DNA from: Alphaproteobacteria bacterium
Lineage (GTDB): Bacteria; Pseudomonadota; Alphaproteobacteria; Caulobacterales; Parvularculaceae
Assembly: GCA_030428745.1 (NCBI GenBank)
Contig: JAUIEG010000074.1
Location: forward strand, 1-9,062
Direction: 5' to 3'
Length of the DNA: 9,062 nucleotides
A program made the translations under genes and the position numbers. Of this stretch, positions 1 through 5,731 are shown piece by piece. Within the stretch, counting starts at the first letter, position 1. Every line of letters starts with the position of its first letter. The notes beneath the pieces were generated by a model. The model was not told where the DNA came from. It saw only the letters and a list, made by a program, of their open reading frames with translations, and made no database searches.

Positions 1-344
1 TCTTTCGGCATCATGCGCTCGACAGCCTTCATCAGCACGCGCTCGGGATGCGCGCCGCCGAGGAGCTTGCTCATGGTGCGCTCCTTGATGCCGCCCGGAT
101 AGCCGGTGTGCCAGTAGAATTTCTTGTCGCTCAGCTTGTTGCCGGTGAAGACGACCTTCTCGGCATTGACGACGATGACATTGTCGCCGCAATCCACATG
201 CGGCGTATAGGCGGGTTTGTGCTTGCCGCGAAGGCGCATGGCGATGATGGATGCGAGGCGGCCGACAACGAGGCCCTCGGCGTCGATCACGATCCAGCTC
301 TTCTGCGCTTCCGCTTCCGCCGGTTTCATGGCGTAGGTTTTCAT
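1..344 (-). CDS. rplM: 50S ribosomal protein L13, 5' part
   Basis: This is the N-terminal 114 residues of L13, a primary-binding protein of the large ribosomal subunit; the rest lies before base 1. Read on the minus strand from ATG at 344, the protein begins MKTYAMKPAEAEAQKSW, then shows the family core: VIDAEGLVVGRLAS near residues 19-32, LRGKHKPAYTPHVDCGDNV near 38-56, and the WHTGYPGGIKERT segment near 78-90, ending in PERVLMKAVERMMPK. These blocks are diagnostic of bacterial L13. An AGGGA Shine-Dalgarno lies about 9 nt before the ATG. In most bacteria rpsI (S9) follows rplM directly; that would be off the left edge here. In E. coli this operon is feedback-regulated by L13 at its mRNA leader; whether that holds here is unknown, but the leader has a GC-rich inverted repeat (396-424). 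Confidence 0.97.
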   Translation of the reverse strand, partial: MKTYAMKPAEAEAQKSWIVIDAEGLVVGRLASIIAMRLRGKHKPAYTPHVDCGDNVIVVNAEKVVFTGNKLSDKKFYWHTGYPGGIKERTMSKLLGGAHPERVLMKAVERMMPK

Positions 345-395
345 GGGTCTTATTCCCTGCGGGCTTGGCATGACTGCCTTGTGTTAAAACTTGTC

Positions 396-424
396 GGGCG
401 GAGGGCGCGAAAGGCGCTCCCGCC
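396..424 (-). promoter_or_regulatory. GC-rich imperfect hairpin in the rplM leader
   Basis: On the minus strand, GGCGG and GCGC are followed by a short CTTTC loop, then GCGC and CCGCC. The two paired blocks are separated by a small internal loop (GA against CCT). The element lies 52-80 nt before the rplM ATG and would be inside the 5' untranslated region if the promoter at 438-466 is used. No T-run follows, so it is not a typical terminator. It could simply be leader structure or an autoregulatory site. Confidence 0.35.
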
Positions 425-437
425 ATTGGAAGCGCGG

Positions 438-493
438 CAGGTACCGCCCTCTTCCATTTTGGTCAACACCTTTGCGAGAAATATATAGAAAAC
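438..493 (-). promoter_or_regulatory. Candidate rplM promoter with UP-like element
   Basis: On the minus strand, TTGACC (461-466) matches the -35 consensus at five of six bases. After a 17-nt spacer comes TACCTG (438-443), a poor -10 sharing only the first two bases with TATAAT. Directly upstream of the -35, about 474-493 is AT-rich (TTTCTATATATTTC on the minus strand), where an UP element would contact the RNA polymerase alpha subunits, as expected for a strongly expressed ribosomal-protein gene. Transcription would start near 431, giving a leader of about 87 nt. The -35, spacer and AT block are seen directly; the function is inferred, and the weak -10 keeps confidence moderate. Confidence 0.4.
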
Positions 494-500
494 AGGTGAT

Positions 501-532
501 TATTTGTGTGGTATTTTCATACCTCACAAATA
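501..532. repeat. 14-bp inverted repeat in the rplM upstream region
   Basis: The arms 501-514 (TATTTGTGTGGTAT) and 519-532 (ATACCTCACAAATA) are reverse complements apart from one mismatch (509 against 524). The spacer is TTTC, so the minus-strand RNA would have a GAAA tetraloop. It lies upstream of the candidate rplM -35 and 124 nt before the plus-strand gene at 657. The near-perfect arms, low GC and position suggest a protein-binding operator or a stable hairpin. No T-run follows either side, which argues against an intrinsic terminator. Confidence 0.6.
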
Positions 533-656
533 GGCCGCGCCTGTCCAAACTGTTAAGCCGCCTGAACTTGACCGGGAAACCGCGTCGCAGGAAGCTTGCC
601 GCAACGTCCAGTCCGGACGGGGGCGCATAACCAAATCTCAATCGAGGAGCATCCTT

Positions 657-1226
657 ATGCGCCTGTTCTCCCTATTATTTCTGATTTTCGCTGCTGCGGC
701 CCCAGCCTCAGCACTCGACCCCGAGTCCGTTCAAAGCACCCCGGCCCCGCAATGGTTCCTTGACGACAATGACTTCCTTTCTCGCGACGGCGGGCGCTGG
801 ATCACGTCCAACGCCGCTCACCAGGGCGAGAATGAGCCCATGGAAGCCTATGTCATGGAATGGAAGGCCGACTACGCCCATTCGATCACTGGCCGCCTCT
901 ATGGGATCGTCGACGGCAAGCCAACGCAGGATTTCTGGCGCTTTCGCCAATATTGGCATCCCGGCAAAGGCGAAGCCGTGCTTGAACAATTCGGCATTGG
1001 CGGCGCCTTCGGAATCGGATCGCTATGGCCGGAAGACGATGCGAACAAACTGCTGCAGACTTTTTACACGCCCGATGGCGCCGCCGCTGAACAGGGGCAT
1101 AAGGCCGCAAACCCTGACGCTGACACCCATGTCACCACCAGCTTCGATGTGGTTGACGGCGAATGGGGCGAACGGCGCACCTACACCTGGAAACGCGATA
1201 AAAATTTAACAGACGAAAAATCCTGA
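657..1226 (+). CDS. Exported protein of unknown function, 189 aa
   Basis: The start ATG at 657 follows GAGGAG at 644-649, 7 nt away, a strong ribosome-binding site. Residues 1-19 form a Sec signal peptide with a hydrophobic core (LFSLLFLIF) and an ASA cleavage site after Ala19. The mature part is about 170 residues, rich in aromatic residues and without further membrane segments, so it should be periplasmic or secreted. Notable stretches are GRWITSN near 46-52, EPMEAYVMEWK near 60-70, QYWHPGKGEAVLEQFG near 98-113, and a C-terminal RRTYTWKR. This pattern reminds me of uncharacterised bacterial proteins with a lipocalin-like or SRPBCC-like barrel, but I cannot name the family with certainty. 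It ends 13 nt before a lipoprotein gene on the same strand, so the two are probably co-transcribed. Confidence 0.85.
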   Translation: MRLFSLLFLIFAAAAPASALDPESVQSTPAPQWFLDDNDFLSRDGGRWITSNAAHQGENEPMEAYVMEWKADYAHSITGRLYGIVDGKPTQDFWRFRQYWHPGKGEAVLEQFGIGGAFGIGSLWPEDDANKLLQTFYTPDGAAAEQGHKAANPDADTHVTTSFDVVDGEWGERRTYTWKRDKNLTDEKS

Positions 1227-1239
1227 TACGGAGTATTGA

Positions 1240-2370
1240 ATGCGACTGCCCTCCGCCTGCCTGACAGCCTGCCTGACCCTTCTCGCGCTCATCGCCGCTT
1301 GCGACCGAAAAGCAGCGGATACTTCACCGGCGACGCCCGAGATTGCCGAAGTCGACCAGGCTCCGGTGAGCGACGAGTTGCCCGGTCTTCCGGCGGCGGC
1401 GACCGGCATCGCCTTCTGGCGCCACCCCACTCTTGCCTTCAACAGCACGATGATCGTCGCAACGTCGGCGGGCGTCGTTTCTTACAGCATGGAAGACGGC
1501 AACGAAGTCTCGCGCATTGACGGCTTCGATGCAGATGGGATTGAAGTCGGATATTTCGGTTTCGGCCCGCAGGCGGCGGGCTTTGTCGCTTTTCTCGACG
1601 CAGCGGAAAACACATTCCGGTTTTACGGCGTCGACAATAACAGCCGGGCGTTTCTGCCGCTTGACGGCGGCCCTGCAATCCGAGGCGCTGTGCGCAGCTT
1701 TTGCATGGGGCGCGCGATGAACGCGCCCACGCCATCGCTATTTGTCGTCCAGAACAGCAAGGTCCAGGTTTTCAACCTTTCGGCGTCGGAGGAAGGCGTC
1801 ACCGCGGAGAACGGTCCCGCGCTTGAAACGCCAGACAATCTTGTGAGCTGCGCCGTCGATATCGACGGAAGCCTGCTTGTGGCGGCGGATAACGGCAATA
1901 TCTACCGTCTCTCGGGCGAGAACGCCTTCGCGGCGCCCATCGCAAGAGCGTCGGTCAGCAGGCCGGAAACTCTCGCCGTCCTCGCCGCCGCCGATGCTGA
2001 GGATCCTTCCGTCATGACCGGCGAAATCCTGCTGGTCGATCTATCGAACGGCGCCATCCATGTCTTCGACCGGGTCGACGGCAAGGCCCATGGCGTAGTG
2101 AAACTGTCCGCGACGGACAGCCTGCCCGGGGTCGAAGGCGGTGAAGCCTTTGGCGTCACCGGCGGCAATCTTGGCGGGCTATACCGTAATGGCGCGGTCG
2201 CTTTTGGCGTCGCCAATGGCGAGGATGGACCGGTCATCCGCATCGCGCCGGCAAGCAGCCTGAAAAACGCGCTTTCTGTACCTGTCGGCGACCCCGTCTC
2301 ACCGCGCGGCGAAACACCGGAAACCGGAGAAGACAGCCTGATCATTCCAATCAATCTTAATCAGGAGTAG
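1240..2370 (+). CDS. Lipoprotein resembling a diverged beta-propeller phytase
   Basis: ATG at 1240 follows CGGAG at 1229-1233, just after the stop of the upstream gene. The N-terminus is a lipoprotein signal: hydrophobic core, lipobox I-A-A-C with the lipidated Cys at residue 21. Asp22 at +2 would, by the E. coli rule, hold the protein in the inner membrane; whether that rule applies here is unknown. The mature domain (about 50-370) has repeated beta-strand units resembling the 3-phytase propeller: FWRHPT near 59-64 followed by an IVATSAGVVSYS strand, ENTFRFYGVD near 123-132, CAVDIDGSLLVAADNGNIY near 204-222, ILLVDLSNGAIHVFDR near 263-278, and GVTGGNLGG near 315-323. Typical phytases have many Asp residues binding calcium and phosphate; several seem missing here, so activity is doubtful and a structural or binding role is possible. 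It could instead be a generic propeller lipoprotein. Confidence 0.75.
   Translation: MRLPSACLTACLTLLALIAACDRKAADTSPATPEIAEVDQAPVSDELPGLPAAATGIAFWRHPTLAFNSTMIVATSAGVVSYSMEDGNEVSRIDGFDADGIEVGYFGFGPQAAGFVAFLDAAENTFRFYGVDNNSRAFLPLDGGPAIRGAVRSFCMGRAMNAPTPSLFVVQNSKVQVFNLSASEEGVTAENGPALETPDNLVSCAVDIDGSLLVAADNGNIYRLSGENAFAAPIARASVSRPETLAVLAAADAEDPSVMTGEILLVDLSNGAIHVFDRVDGKAHGVVKLSATDSLPGVEGGEAFGVTGGNLGGLYRNGAVAFGVANGEDGPVIRIAPASSLKNALSVPVGDPVSPRGETPETGEDSLIIPINLNQE
1255..1277 (+). repeat. 12-bp tandem duplication in a signal peptide
   Basis: GCCTGCCTGAC occurs at 1255-1265 and again at 1267-1277, separated by a single A. The duplication encodes ACLT twice (residues 6-13) inside the hydrophobic region of the lipoprotein signal peptide. 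It keeps the frame, so gain or loss of a unit would only change signal length by four residues. Confidence 0.85.
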
Positions 2371-2387
2371 ATCGCCTTACGGCGGGG

Positions 2388-3629
2388 TTATTGTCCTTCG
2401 TTGAGAAACGCCGCAGCCAGCGGTGCATGCACCCGACCGAAGTCACTAAACGGATCAGTGCGTGTATTAATGGCGAACGCAATCGTCATCTGTTTTTCTG
2501 GAATGACAATTAGCCATGCCTGTGAACCTTTGGACACGCCGCCATGATTGGCGTTCGCGTAGGGCATGTCATCTGTCCACCACATCTCATCGGCGAAGCG
2601 CCAATTCATGGCGTAACCCTGTTCATTGACGCTGCCGTCAGCGAGGCGTTGCGGCGTCCAGAACATGTCGCGCGTATCGGCGGATATAAATTCATCATCA
2701 AGCCAGGCGGCGCCCATCAGCGCGAGGTCGGAGGGCGTCGCCATAAATCCGCCGCCCGCAAGCTTATGGCTTAAATCAACCTTCCACCAGCGACGAACCT
2801 TGTCATTATTGCGCAAATAGGATTGCGCATGGCGGTCATCCTGCGCGTCAGGCAAAGGCGTTTCTATACCGAGAGGGTTTGTCACCCAGTCCTTCATCAA
2901 CTGCTGAAACGGCGCGCCGCCTGCTTCCTGCAGGACGACCGAGAGAAGCACCGTGTCGAAAGATGAATATTCAAATTCATCTCCGGGCTCGAACAGTAGC
3001 GGCGACCCGTCAAAATAGGAAAGCCCTTCGACCACGTCGTCATGATGTTCACGCAACGCAAGCGCGCGGTACATGCCGACATAATCGCCATTGCCTTCAT
3101 AGCTTGGAATGCCGGCCGTATGCGACGCAAGCTGACGCGGCGTGATATCGCTCCACTTTTCATTGGGCAGGCTGGTCAGATAGTCGGAAATCGGCGCGTT
3201 AACATCAATGACGTCAGCATCAACAAGCCGCGCAAAAAGAGTCCCCGTCACCGCCTTGGAGGTGGAGCCGACGCGAAAGAGCGTTTGCGGCGTCGCCAAA
3301 TTCTCAGCGCGGAGATCGGCCCATCCGCTGGCCGCGGACCAGACCAGCTCGCCGTCAATCGCAATGGCGGCGGAAAGCGCTGGTGCATGGATGGAGGCGC
3401 GATGCTCGGCGATTATGGCTTGCGCCTTTTTCGCCGCCGCCCTGTAGCGCGGATCGACAACACCTTCCGTATAAGGCGCCTCATCGGGAACCGTCTCCCA
3501 GCCGAAAGGCCCGGTCATGTCCGGATGGTCTTCGGCGAAGAACAGATAAACTGGCGCAGCAAAGTAGATGATCGTTAAAAAAAACGCCGTCAACAATGTG
3601 GCCAACGACAATTTGCGCGATATTTTCAT
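2388..3629 (-). CDS. Membrane-anchored serine hydrolase, beta-lactamase/LACTB-like
   Basis: A 413-residue serine hydrolase of the beta-lactamase/penicillin-binding fold (peptidase family S12). Residues 9-31 form one hydrophobic segment, acting as an uncleaved anchor or signal peptide, with the catalytic domain outside the cytoplasm. The nucleophile motif SxxK is S122-T-S-K125 in FRVGSTSKAVTG. The second motif is Y221-S-S223 where class C enzymes have YxN, and the third is H362-G-G364 in NHGGVSKGS. Segments such as RQLASHTAGIPSY (165-177), GSPLLFEPGDEFEYSSFDT (208-226) and LAGGGFMATPSDLALMG (290-306) resemble mitochondrial LACTB and its bacterial relatives more than drug-hydrolysing beta-lactamases. 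A peptidase or esterase role in the envelope is likelier than antibiotic resistance; the substrate is unknown. It lies 101 nt after the S41 peptidase gene on the same strand and converges with the lipoprotein gene (17-bp gap). The ribosome-binding site is weak. Confidence 0.9.
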   Translation of the reverse strand: MKISRKLSLATLLTAFFLTIIYFAAPVYLFFAEDHPDMTGPFGWETVPDEAPYTEGVVDPRYRAAAKKAQAIIAEHRASIHAPALSAAIAIDGELVWSAASGWADLRAENLATPQTLFRVGSTSKAVTGTLFARLVDADVIDVNAPISDYLTSLPNEKWSDITPRQLASHTAGIPSYEGNGDYVGMYRALALREHHDDVVEGLSYFDGSPLLFEPGDEFEYSSFDTVLLSVVLQEAGGAPFQQLMKDWVTNPLGIETPLPDAQDDRHAQSYLRNNDKVRRWWKVDLSHKLAGGGFMATPSDLALMGAAWLDDEFISADTRDMFWTPQRLADGSVNEQGYAMNWRFADEMWWTDDMPYANANHGGVSKGSQAWLIVIPEKQMTIAFAINTRTDPFSDFGRVHAPLAAAFLNEGQ

Positions 3630-3730
3630 AGCATGCCGTCCCCAAAGGGCTCAATCTGTGAATGCACGCTCTATGAAGCGGCGCGTTCCCTAACGCAACC
3701 TGCAACCGCTTTCCGCCAAATATAGAACGT

Positions 3731-5077
3731 CTAGTCGGTGGATGTGCTAATTTTGGCGAGTAGCAAATGCACGCTTTCCATAGGATCCAGTGGATCATTG
3801 GCAATTTCGAAATCGGGAACGACGCCTTGACGGGATGTATCGCCGCTTGCCCGTGTAAAAATGTAAATCGGGGCCAACGCTTCGAGCGTGGTATTCGCCA
3901 GAGTATGCTTTTGCACTTGGCCGGTCTGGTTGGCGGGCCCTTGTGTTTTCTCGCCAGCAAGCGTGGCAATACCATAATCCTGCAATGTCGCAGCGAACAC
4001 GATTGCCTGTGAATAAGTGATCCCACCGATCAACGCATAGACGTCTCCATCAAATCGCATTGGATATGCCTCTGGCGGAGACACCGGTTGCTTAAAAGGA
4101 AGGGAAACTACGTCGCCGATTTTCGCACCTGGAATTCGCTTGACATTCTCTGGCGTAACTCGCGCCTTAACCCTGGAAATCGCAGAATACGGCTTGTCCG
4201 TTAAATACGCCATCAAAAGATCGCTGAGGTCGCGGGCGCCGCCGCCGTTTTCGCGAAGGTCGATAATTAGACGCGTAACACCATCCTGCTGGATTTGCGC
4301 AAAAGCAGTTTCAAGAAAATCTTCAAACCGCTCCTTATGCTCTATCTCGAAAGTGGTGACGTTGAGATAGCCTGTGGCCGAATCAATTCTCTCATAGGTG
4401 AACAGGGTTTCACCTTCTTGCGGCTCGCTGTTTGCGCCCGCCTTCAAGGTCAAGGTGCGCGTTCTCCCATTTTTGTTAATCCGCACGGCGTAGGTTTCAA
4501 ATCCGCCATAAGCGATCCAGAAATATTGAGAAAAGTACCGCCCCAATACGAGCCGTCGCAGCGCTTCGGTCTCTCCACGCATTCGAGGCAGAAGCGTTCT
4601 TACAATGGCGTCCGCGCCGACGCCATTGATTGACAGAACTTCAGCGCCAGCGGCGCCCTCGACGCCGGGGCCAAGACGCATCACGCCATTCCCGCCGAAG
4701 ACAATCTGCGCAGGAAAGAGTACGCCGCCCTGTTTTTGATAAACTTCCAACGCAGCGACGGGGCGACGCAAGCCGACATGTGCGTCATGAAATGGCGGAT
4801 TCACGCGCGCCATCTCCATCCAGATTTCACGCATCGTCATTCCATCATGAAAAGAACGCCTGACATTGTCAGCGGTTTCGTCAAGTTCCGACAAGTCAGC
4901 CGAATAGGACAAATCCGGGTGCGTTCCTTTCACAAAGTTTAAAAACGCATCGAAATCTTCCGTAATGGCGGCTTTACTATATGACTGTTTATCCGCTGGA
5001 ACCGGCGCATAGCTCACACACCCTGTCAGACAAAGAAGAAAAGTAAGATGACTGAATATGAATGCCTTGTTGAACAT
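3731..5077 (-). CDS. S41-family peptidase-like lipoprotein
   Basis: The 448-residue product has a lipoprotein signal with lipobox L-T-G-C and the lipidated Cys at residue 20, so it should be membrane-tethered outside the cytoplasm. The body matches the C-terminal processing/tricorn-like serine peptidase family S41: an N-terminal helical part with FHDAHVGL near 96-103 (the family's DxH motif), a central linker with LSINGVGAD near 148-156 reminiscent of a PDZ-like turn, then the catalytic core. In the core, LIIDLRENGGG (270-280) is the conserved strand-loop, GGITYSQA (351-358) carries the probable nucleophile Ser356, and LAGEKTQG (373-380) supplies the conserved glutamate. The usual lysine of CtpA-type enzymes is not evident, so it probably belongs to the tricorn-like branch. 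The gene begins 2 nt after the MarR stop, with its ribosome-binding site inside the MarR 3' end: translational coupling and shared control are likely. A short hairpin (GCGTT/AACGC, 3683-3696) lies in the gap to the next gene. Confidence 0.9.
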   Translation of the reverse strand: MFNKAFIFSHLTFLLCLTGCVSYAPVPADKQSYSKAAITEDFDAFLNFVKGTHPDLSYSADLSELDETADNVRRSFHDGMTMREIWMEMARVNPPFHDAHVGLRRPVAALEVYQKQGGVLFPAQIVFGGNGVMRLGPGVEGAAGAEVLSINGVGADAIVRTLLPRMRGETEALRRLVLGRYFSQYFWIAYGGFETYAVRINKNGRTRTLTLKAGANSEPQEGETLFTYERIDSATGYLNVTTFEIEHKERFEDFLETAFAQIQQDGVTRLIIDLRENGGGARDLSDLLMAYLTDKPYSAISRVKARVTPENVKRIPGAKIGDVVSLPFKQPVSPPEAYPMRFDGDVYALIGGITYSQAIVFAATLQDYGIATLAGEKTQGPANQTGQVQKHTLANTTLEALAPIYIFTRASGDTSRQGVVPDFEIANDPLDPMESVHLLLAKISTSTD

Positions 5078-5079
5078 TT

Positions 5080-5610
5080 TTATCTCGTTGTTGCTCTCTG
5101 GTTTTTCTTCAGTCTCGGCTTGTGATTCACTGCATTTATTCGCTCAGTAAGGTTCGCACGTTCTAATGCAACCGACGCAGCCTCTGCCGCCTCAGATAGG
5201 TTGACGCCGATTTCATCAAAAATTCCATCAAAAGCGATCGCGGCGCCTTGGAGGCGCTCTTTCATAATCGCCGCTTCCTTTTTGCCTTTTGATGACAATC
5301 TCAAAATCTTGCGTCGGCCATCACTCGGATCGGACACACGCACTACCAGCCCTTCCTCAGCTAGCAGGTCAATGCGTTGCGCAACAAGCTGATGCGGTTG
5401 GTGCAACTCGCGCGTTATGTCGGCGATAGAAAGATCCCCCCGCTCCTCGATCAACAACATTGTTGAAGCGGCGCGCGAGGGAATGTTGAGGCCCGCCACA
5501 TTCAGCAGCGCATCGCCTTGCTCGGCGATCATATCAACAAGGCGGGCGAGCGCATTACCCACAAATGCGTGCCGGAGCGCATGGGCATCGATAAAGGGTT
5601 GGGGTTTCAT
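5080..5610 (-). CDS. MarR-family transcriptional regulator
   Basis: This codes for a 176-residue winged-helix regulator. I start it at ATG 5610 (MKPQPFIDAHALRH) because AAGAG lies 5 nt upstream (5616-5620). A longer frame from a TTG at 5628 would put the start inside a perfect DNA palindrome. The protein has an N-terminal dimerisation helix, then the HTH (about LSIADITRELHQPHQLVAQRIDLLAEEG in segments, near 60-87) and a wing with the MarR signature DPSDGRRKILRL near 94-105, followed by long helices that complete the dimer interface. MarR proteins usually bind palindromes in their own promoter and are released by small ligands or oxidation. There is no cysteine in the visible protein, so ligand sensing rather than thiol oxidation is likelier. 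The gene is followed directly by the S41 peptidase gene, its most probable regulatory target. Confidence 0.92.
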   Translation of the reverse strand: MKPQPFIDAHALRHAFVGNALARLVDMIAEQGDALLNVAGLNIPSRAASTMLLIEERGDLSIADITRELHQPHQLVAQRIDLLAEEGLVVRVSDPSDGRRKILRLSSKGKKEAAIMKERLQGAAIAFDGIFDEIGVNLSEAAEAASVALERANLTERINAVNHKPRLKKNQRATTR

Positions 5611-5615
5611 GAAAG

Positions 5616-5620
5616 CTCTT
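5616..5620 (-). promoter_or_regulatory. Ribosome-binding site fixing the MarR start
   Basis: AAGAG on the minus strand is 5 nt from the ATG at 5610. It supports that ATG over the TTG at 5628, which lies within the operator palindrome and has no such site. Confidence 0.6.
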
Positions 5621-5622
5621 AT

Positions 5623-5650
5623 ATGCAATTAATTGCACAACTAATTGCAT
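5623..5650. promoter_or_regulatory. Operator cluster before the MarR gene
   Basis: TGCAATTAATTGCA at 5624-5637 is a perfect 14-bp palindrome. A third half-site, TAATTGCA, follows at 5642-5649, so the outer copies ATGCAATTA (5623-5631) and TAATTGCAT (5642-5650) form a second, wider inverted repeat. All three half-sites lie 13-40 nt before the MarR ATG, overlapping the probable promoter. This is the usual arrangement of an autorepressed MarR gene. Binding by this protein is inferred from position and symmetry only. Confidence 0.7.
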
Positions 5651-5663
5651 AAATCTGCAACGC

Positions 5664-5669
5664 CGTCAA
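5664..5669 (-). promoter_or_regulatory. Possible -35 element of the MarR operon
   Basis: TTGACG on the minus strand is a near-consensus -35. With normal spacing the -10 would fall in the half-site cluster (near 5641-5647), where the match to TATAAT is poor. An alternative pair is TTGCAG at about 5657-5662 with TGCAAT at about 5634-5639 and a 17-nt spacer. Either way the operators overlap the promoter. Confidence 0.3.
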
Positions 5670-5731
5670 ATCAGTGCTTGAACCAGTATCTTTCGTATTC
5701 TGTGGTCCAGCCGCCCAATATCTGACGAATG

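Larger units (their letters stand above)
345..656. other. Divergent intergenic region, rplM to exported protein
   Basis: These 312 bases separate two divergent genes. They hold the candidate rplM promoter, the GC-rich leader hairpin and the 14-bp inverted repeat, listed separately. Toward the plus-strand gene I see TTGACC at 568-573 but no convincing -10 after it, a short palindrome GTCCGGAC at 611-618, and a good Shine-Dalgarno GAGGAG at 644-649. The open frames crossing the region lack ribosome-binding sites and protein-like composition, so I do not call a gene here. Confidence 0.7.

Noticed and set aside
48..488. Plus-strand open frame of 146 codons.
   Set aside because: It is antisense to rplM, which is unmistakable on the minus strand, and continues into the intergenic region with arginine-rich, low-complexity composition.
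2371..2387. CGCC/GGCG mini-hairpin between convergent stops as a bidirectional terminator.
   Set aside because: The stem is only 4 bp and no T-run follows on either strand.
3042..3578. Plus-strand open frame of 178 codons antisense to the serine hydrolase.
   Set aside because: Arg/Gly-rich composition typical of a shadow frame, no ribosome-binding site, and the opposite strand has clear catalytic motifs.
5611..5628. TTG at 5626-5628 as the start of the MarR protein (182 residues).
   Set aside because: It falls inside the operator palindrome and lacks a ribosome-binding site; the ATG at 5610 has AAGAG 5 nt upstream.
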